In this document: positions 61,762 to 64,000 of the stretch, piece by piece
How positions within the stretch are numbered: position 1 is the stretch's first letter
Layout of the letters: every line of letters starts with the position of its first letter
Assembly (NCBI RefSeq): GCF_900113415.1
Contig: NZ_FOPH01000010.1
Span: 1 to 64,000, forward strand
DNA length: 64,000 nt
DNA from: Oribacterium sp. WCC10
Lineage (GTDB): Bacteria; Bacillota; Clostridia; Lachnospirales; Lachnospiraceae
Reading direction: 5' to 3'
Program-made: the position numbers and the translations under genes
Notes under the pieces: model-generated
What the model was told of the DNA's origin: nothing
Seen by the model: only the letters and a program-made list of their open reading frames with translations
Database searches by the model: none

Positions 61762-63195
61762 ATGAAACGAATAGCAGGAATTGTAGCCGGAGCGCTTTTG
61801 TTCGGTGTTGTAGCCGGAGCTTCCATGGTCGGTGTCAATGTTGCCGCCCAGAAGGCCGGTATCTTATATGAACAGTCTGTTGCTAAGAACAATCAGTCAC
61901 AGAGCGAAACACAGACTTTTACCCAGCCGGAAAGCACAGCGGCAGAAAGCACTGACAATACTCCCAAAATTCAGCAGTCACAACCGACCGCAACTATGAG
62001 CAGTGTTACCAAAGTAGCAAAGGACGCCATGCCTTCCGTAGTTGCCATCACCAATATGGTCAAGTACAGACAGAACGGTTTTTCCATTTTCGGAGATTTC
62101 CAGAGTTATGAAACAGAGGTTCCGGCAAGCGGTTCCGGTGTCATCATCGGAAAGAACGACACAGAGCTTCTTATTCTCACCAATAACCATGTGGTTTCAT
62201 CTTCAGAGTCTCTTTCCGTAACCTTCAACGATTCCGAGACTGTTGATGCAGCCATCAAGGGCACTGATTCAGCCGCAGACCTTGCCGTCATTTCCATCAA
62301 GCTTGAGAACATCCCGACAAAGACATTGGAATCCATCTCCATAGCAACTCTCGGAGACAGTGATGCCATGGAAGTAGGTGATCAGGTAGTAGCAATCGGT
62401 AATGCTCTCGGTTATGGCCAGTCAGTTACAACCGGAATCATTTCCGCGAAGGACAGAGATGTCTCTACCACAAAGGGTACACGTTCAGGACTTCTTCAGA
62501 CAGATGCAGCCATCAACCCGGGTAACTCCGGCGGTGCGCTCCTCAATATGAAGGGTGAAGTCATCGGTATCAATGTTGCCAAGTACACTTCAACATCCAT
62601 TGAAGGCATGGGTTACTCCATCCCTTCATCACTCGCAAAGAGAGTAGTTGAAAATCTGTCAACACTTGAAACCCGCGAAGACGTACCAAAGGAAGAGCGC
62701 GGATATCTCGGTGTAAAGGTTAAGAATATCGATGCACAGACAGCAGAAAGCTTCGGTATGCCTCAGGGTGTATTCGTTTATAAATACACAGAGGGATCGA
62801 ATGCACAGAACAGCGACCTTCACGAAAAGGACATCATTACCGCAGTTAACGGTCAGGGCGTAACAAACTTCAACGAACTTTCAACTGTTCTTTCAAAGTA
62901 CCGCGCAGGAGAGAAGGTTACAGTAACCGTTCAGAGACCTAACGGAGACAAGTACGATGAGCTTAATGTCGACGTCGTTCTCGGCTCGGCCGACACTTCA
63001 GCTTCTACAGATAAGGACGGTTCCTCAGCCAATGATCCTTTCTCAAGAAATGATGGTTCAGACGGAAACAACGGCTCAGGCAACAGCAACGAAAACAACG
63101 GTGATTCCGGAAACCAGAATAATGGCAACAATGGTTTATCACAGGATGATATTCTTAAGGCATTCCAGGATTTCATAAATCAGTACCAGAGATAA
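61762..63195 (+). CDS. htrA: Membrane-anchored serine protease HtrA/DegP
   Basis: 477 residues: an N-terminal membrane anchor (about 5-28), a Ser/Thr/Gln-rich linker, a trypsin-like domain with catalytic His in LTNNHVV, Asp in DSAADLAV and Ser in NPGNSGGAL (near residue 254), one PDZ domain (about 310-400), and a Gly/Asn-rich tail. It acts outside the membrane on misfolded proteins. The ATG at 61762 has an AGGAGGG site; an in-frame TTG at 61690 coincides with the -35 box and is rejected. Confidence 0.94.
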   Translation: MKRIAGIVAGALLFGVVAGASMVGVNVAAQKAGILYEQSVAKNNQSQSETQTFTQPESTAAESTDNTPKIQQSQPTATMSSVTKVAKDAMPSVVAITNMVKYRQNGFSIFGDFQSYETEVPASGSGVIIGKNDTELLILTNNHVVSSSESLSVTFNDSETVDAAIKGTDSAADLAVISIKLENIPTKTLESISIATLGDSDAMEVGDQVVAIGNALGYGQSVTTGIISAKDRDVSTTKGTRSGLLQTDAAINPGNSGGALLNMKGEVIGINVAKYTSTSIEGMGYSIPSSLAKRVVENLSTLETREDVPKEERGYLGVKVKNIDAQTAESFGMPQGVFVYKYTEGSNAQNSDLHEKDIITAVNGQGVTNFNELSTVLSKYRAGEKVTVTVQRPNGDKYDELNVDVVLGSADTSASTDKDGSSANDPFSRNDGSDGNNGSGNSNENNGDSGNQNNGNNGLSQDDILKAFQDFINQYQR

Positions 63196-63201
63196 TCACC
63201 T

Positions 63202-63236
63202 AAAATGAGTTCGGACTATTGTCCGGGCTCATTTTT
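63202..63236 (+). terminator. Terminator of htrA
   Basis: AAAATGAG and CGGAC (63202-63216) pair with GTCCG and CTCATTTT (63221-63235), and T residues follow. Confidence 0.9.
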
Positions 63237-63335
63237 CATATATGCACTGCTTTCGTTACAGTTAAGCAAAAGAAGCTAATGCCCCCCGGCTGTGCTGTTA
63301 CGCCTGCATGAATGTTCAAGCTGTTTGTTCTTATA

Positions 63336-63364
63336 TTGACTGTAAAACTCTAAAATATTACAAT
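63336..63364 (+). promoter_or_regulatory. Promoter of cysS
   Basis: TTGACT (63336-63341), a 17-base spacer and TACAAT (63359-63364), 64 bases before the start. A hairpin TTGGGAA/TTCCCAA follows in the leader. No T-box motif is seen. Confidence 0.8.
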
Positions 63365-63428
63365 AAAGTCCATGTAGCCTTGGGAAATATCCTTATGATA
63401 AAGCCTTCCCAAAGCAGAGGAGATAATT

Positions 63429-64000
63429 ATGAAGATATTTAATACCATGTCACGCATGAAGGAAGAATTCAAACCGATAGAGCCAGGAAAGATCCGCATG
63501 TATGTGTGTGGTCCTACGGTATACAATTTTATCCATATCGGTAACGCCCGTCCGATGATCGTATTTGATACTTTCAGACGATTCATGGAATATCAGGGAT
63601 ACAAAGTAACCTACGTTTCAAACTACACAGACGTAGATGACAAGATCATCAAAGAGGCTAATGAAGAGGGCGTTGAGTGCTCCGACATTACCAGGAGATA
63701 TATAGCCGAGGTGGAGAAGGATATGTCCGACCTCAATATCGAGGAGGCTGTTCACCCTAAGGCAACCGAAGAAATTCAGGGCATGATCGATCTCATCAAG
63801 GAGCTTATCGACAAGAACAGCGCCTATGTGGCACAGGACGGAACAGTATATTTCGATACAACTGCATTCAGGAACTACGGCGAGCTCAGCCACAAGAATA
63901 TTGACGAGCTTCAGTCAGGTTTCCGTGACCTGAAGGTTTCCGGTGAGGACGGAAAGAGAACTTCAACTGACTTCGTTCTCTGGAAGCCAAAGAAGCCGGG
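63429..64000 (+). CDS. cysS: Cysteinyl-tRNA synthetase, 5' part
   Basis: The first 190 residues of a class I tRNA synthetase that charges tRNA-Cys; the gene runs off the right edge. The zinc-binding Cys in YVCGPTVYN and the HIGH-type motif HIGNARP are in place, followed by the NYTDVDDKII segment typical of CysS. The catalytic KMSKS motif would lie beyond the window. The start ATG has an AGAGGAG site. Confidence 0.96.
   Translation, partial: MKIFNTMSRMKEEFKPIEPGKIRMYVCGPTVYNFIHIGNARPMIVFDTFRRFMEYQGYKVTYVSNYTDVDDKIIKEANEEGVECSDITRRYIAEVEKDMSDLNIEEAVHPKATEEIQGMIDLIKELIDKNSAYVAQDGTVYFDTTAFRNYGELSHKNIDELQSGFRDLKVSGEDGKRTSTDFVLWKPKKP

Noticed and set aside
63365-63428. T-box or riboswitch in the cysS leader
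   Set aside because: The leader is only about 60 bases and lacks the AGGGTGG-type T-box motif; a plain hairpin is all that is seen.

Overview
The window reads like the chromosome of an anaerobic Lachnospiraceae-type Firmicute (Butyrivibrio/Pseudobutyrivibrio-like). The basis is strong AGGAGG-type ribosome binding sites, a glmS self-cleaving ribozyme, a CIRCE operator, a six-gene Rnf complex followed by a V-type ATPase operon, an FtsEX/M23/S41 cluster, and a purine cluster that uses PurO-type IMP cyclohydrolase. The genus is inference. No insertion sequence, prophage or CRISPR array was seen.

Layout: (1) 1-560, 3' end of a 23S rRNA, then tRNA-Asn, tRNA-Thr and a CAT-anticodon tRNA, with no 5S gene between. 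(2) 0.7-5.0 kb, a minus-strand FIST-GGDEF diguanylate cyclase and divergent htpG, whose promoter is overlapped by a CIRCE element. (3) 5.2-17.1 kb, purine cluster purE-purF-purM-purO-AICAR transformylase-purN-purD-purL, opened by a leader holding a 54-codon ORF and an intrinsic terminator; three consecutive spacers carry related inverted-repeat elements. (4) 17.5-22.7 kb, hemolysin-III membrane protein, a secreted protein with three FMN-binding repeats, and an ECF sigma / putative anti-sigma / DUF4349 lipoprotein group. (5) 22.8-25.1 kb, glmS ribozyme and glmS. (6) 25.5-30.7 kb, rnfCDGEAB. (7) 31.5-38.7 kb, V-ATPase genes E-DUF2764-A-B-D-I-K, whose K subunit carries Na+-site residues. (8) 38.9-50.2 kb, LCP protein, ABC-F ATPase, ApbE, GntR-ABC exporter, secreted protein and MscL, interspersed with tRNA-Leu, tRNA-Ser and two identical tRNA-Gln and with two families of structured intergenic repeats. 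(9) 50.5-64 kb, acyl-ACP thioesterase, CvfB-like protein, MsmK-type ATPase, CdaR-like regulator, ftsE-ftsX-M23 hydrolase-S41 protease, ispF, a minus-strand DAG-kinase-like gene, htrA and the 5' part of cysS.

How it fits together: Rnf would couple ferredoxin oxidation to ion (probably Na+) export, and the V-ATPase could use or build the same gradient. RnfG, RnfD and the triple FMN-binding protein all carry S/T-G-A-T flavinylation motifs, and the ApbE flavin transferase needed to modify them is in the same window. The strongest unexplained signals are the purE leader ORF/terminator, a cloverleaf-like element between purD and purL, two intergenic repeat families with conserved or compensating hairpins, and a GC-richer leader before the V-ATPase operon. 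All functional claims come from reading the sequence; no database search was run.
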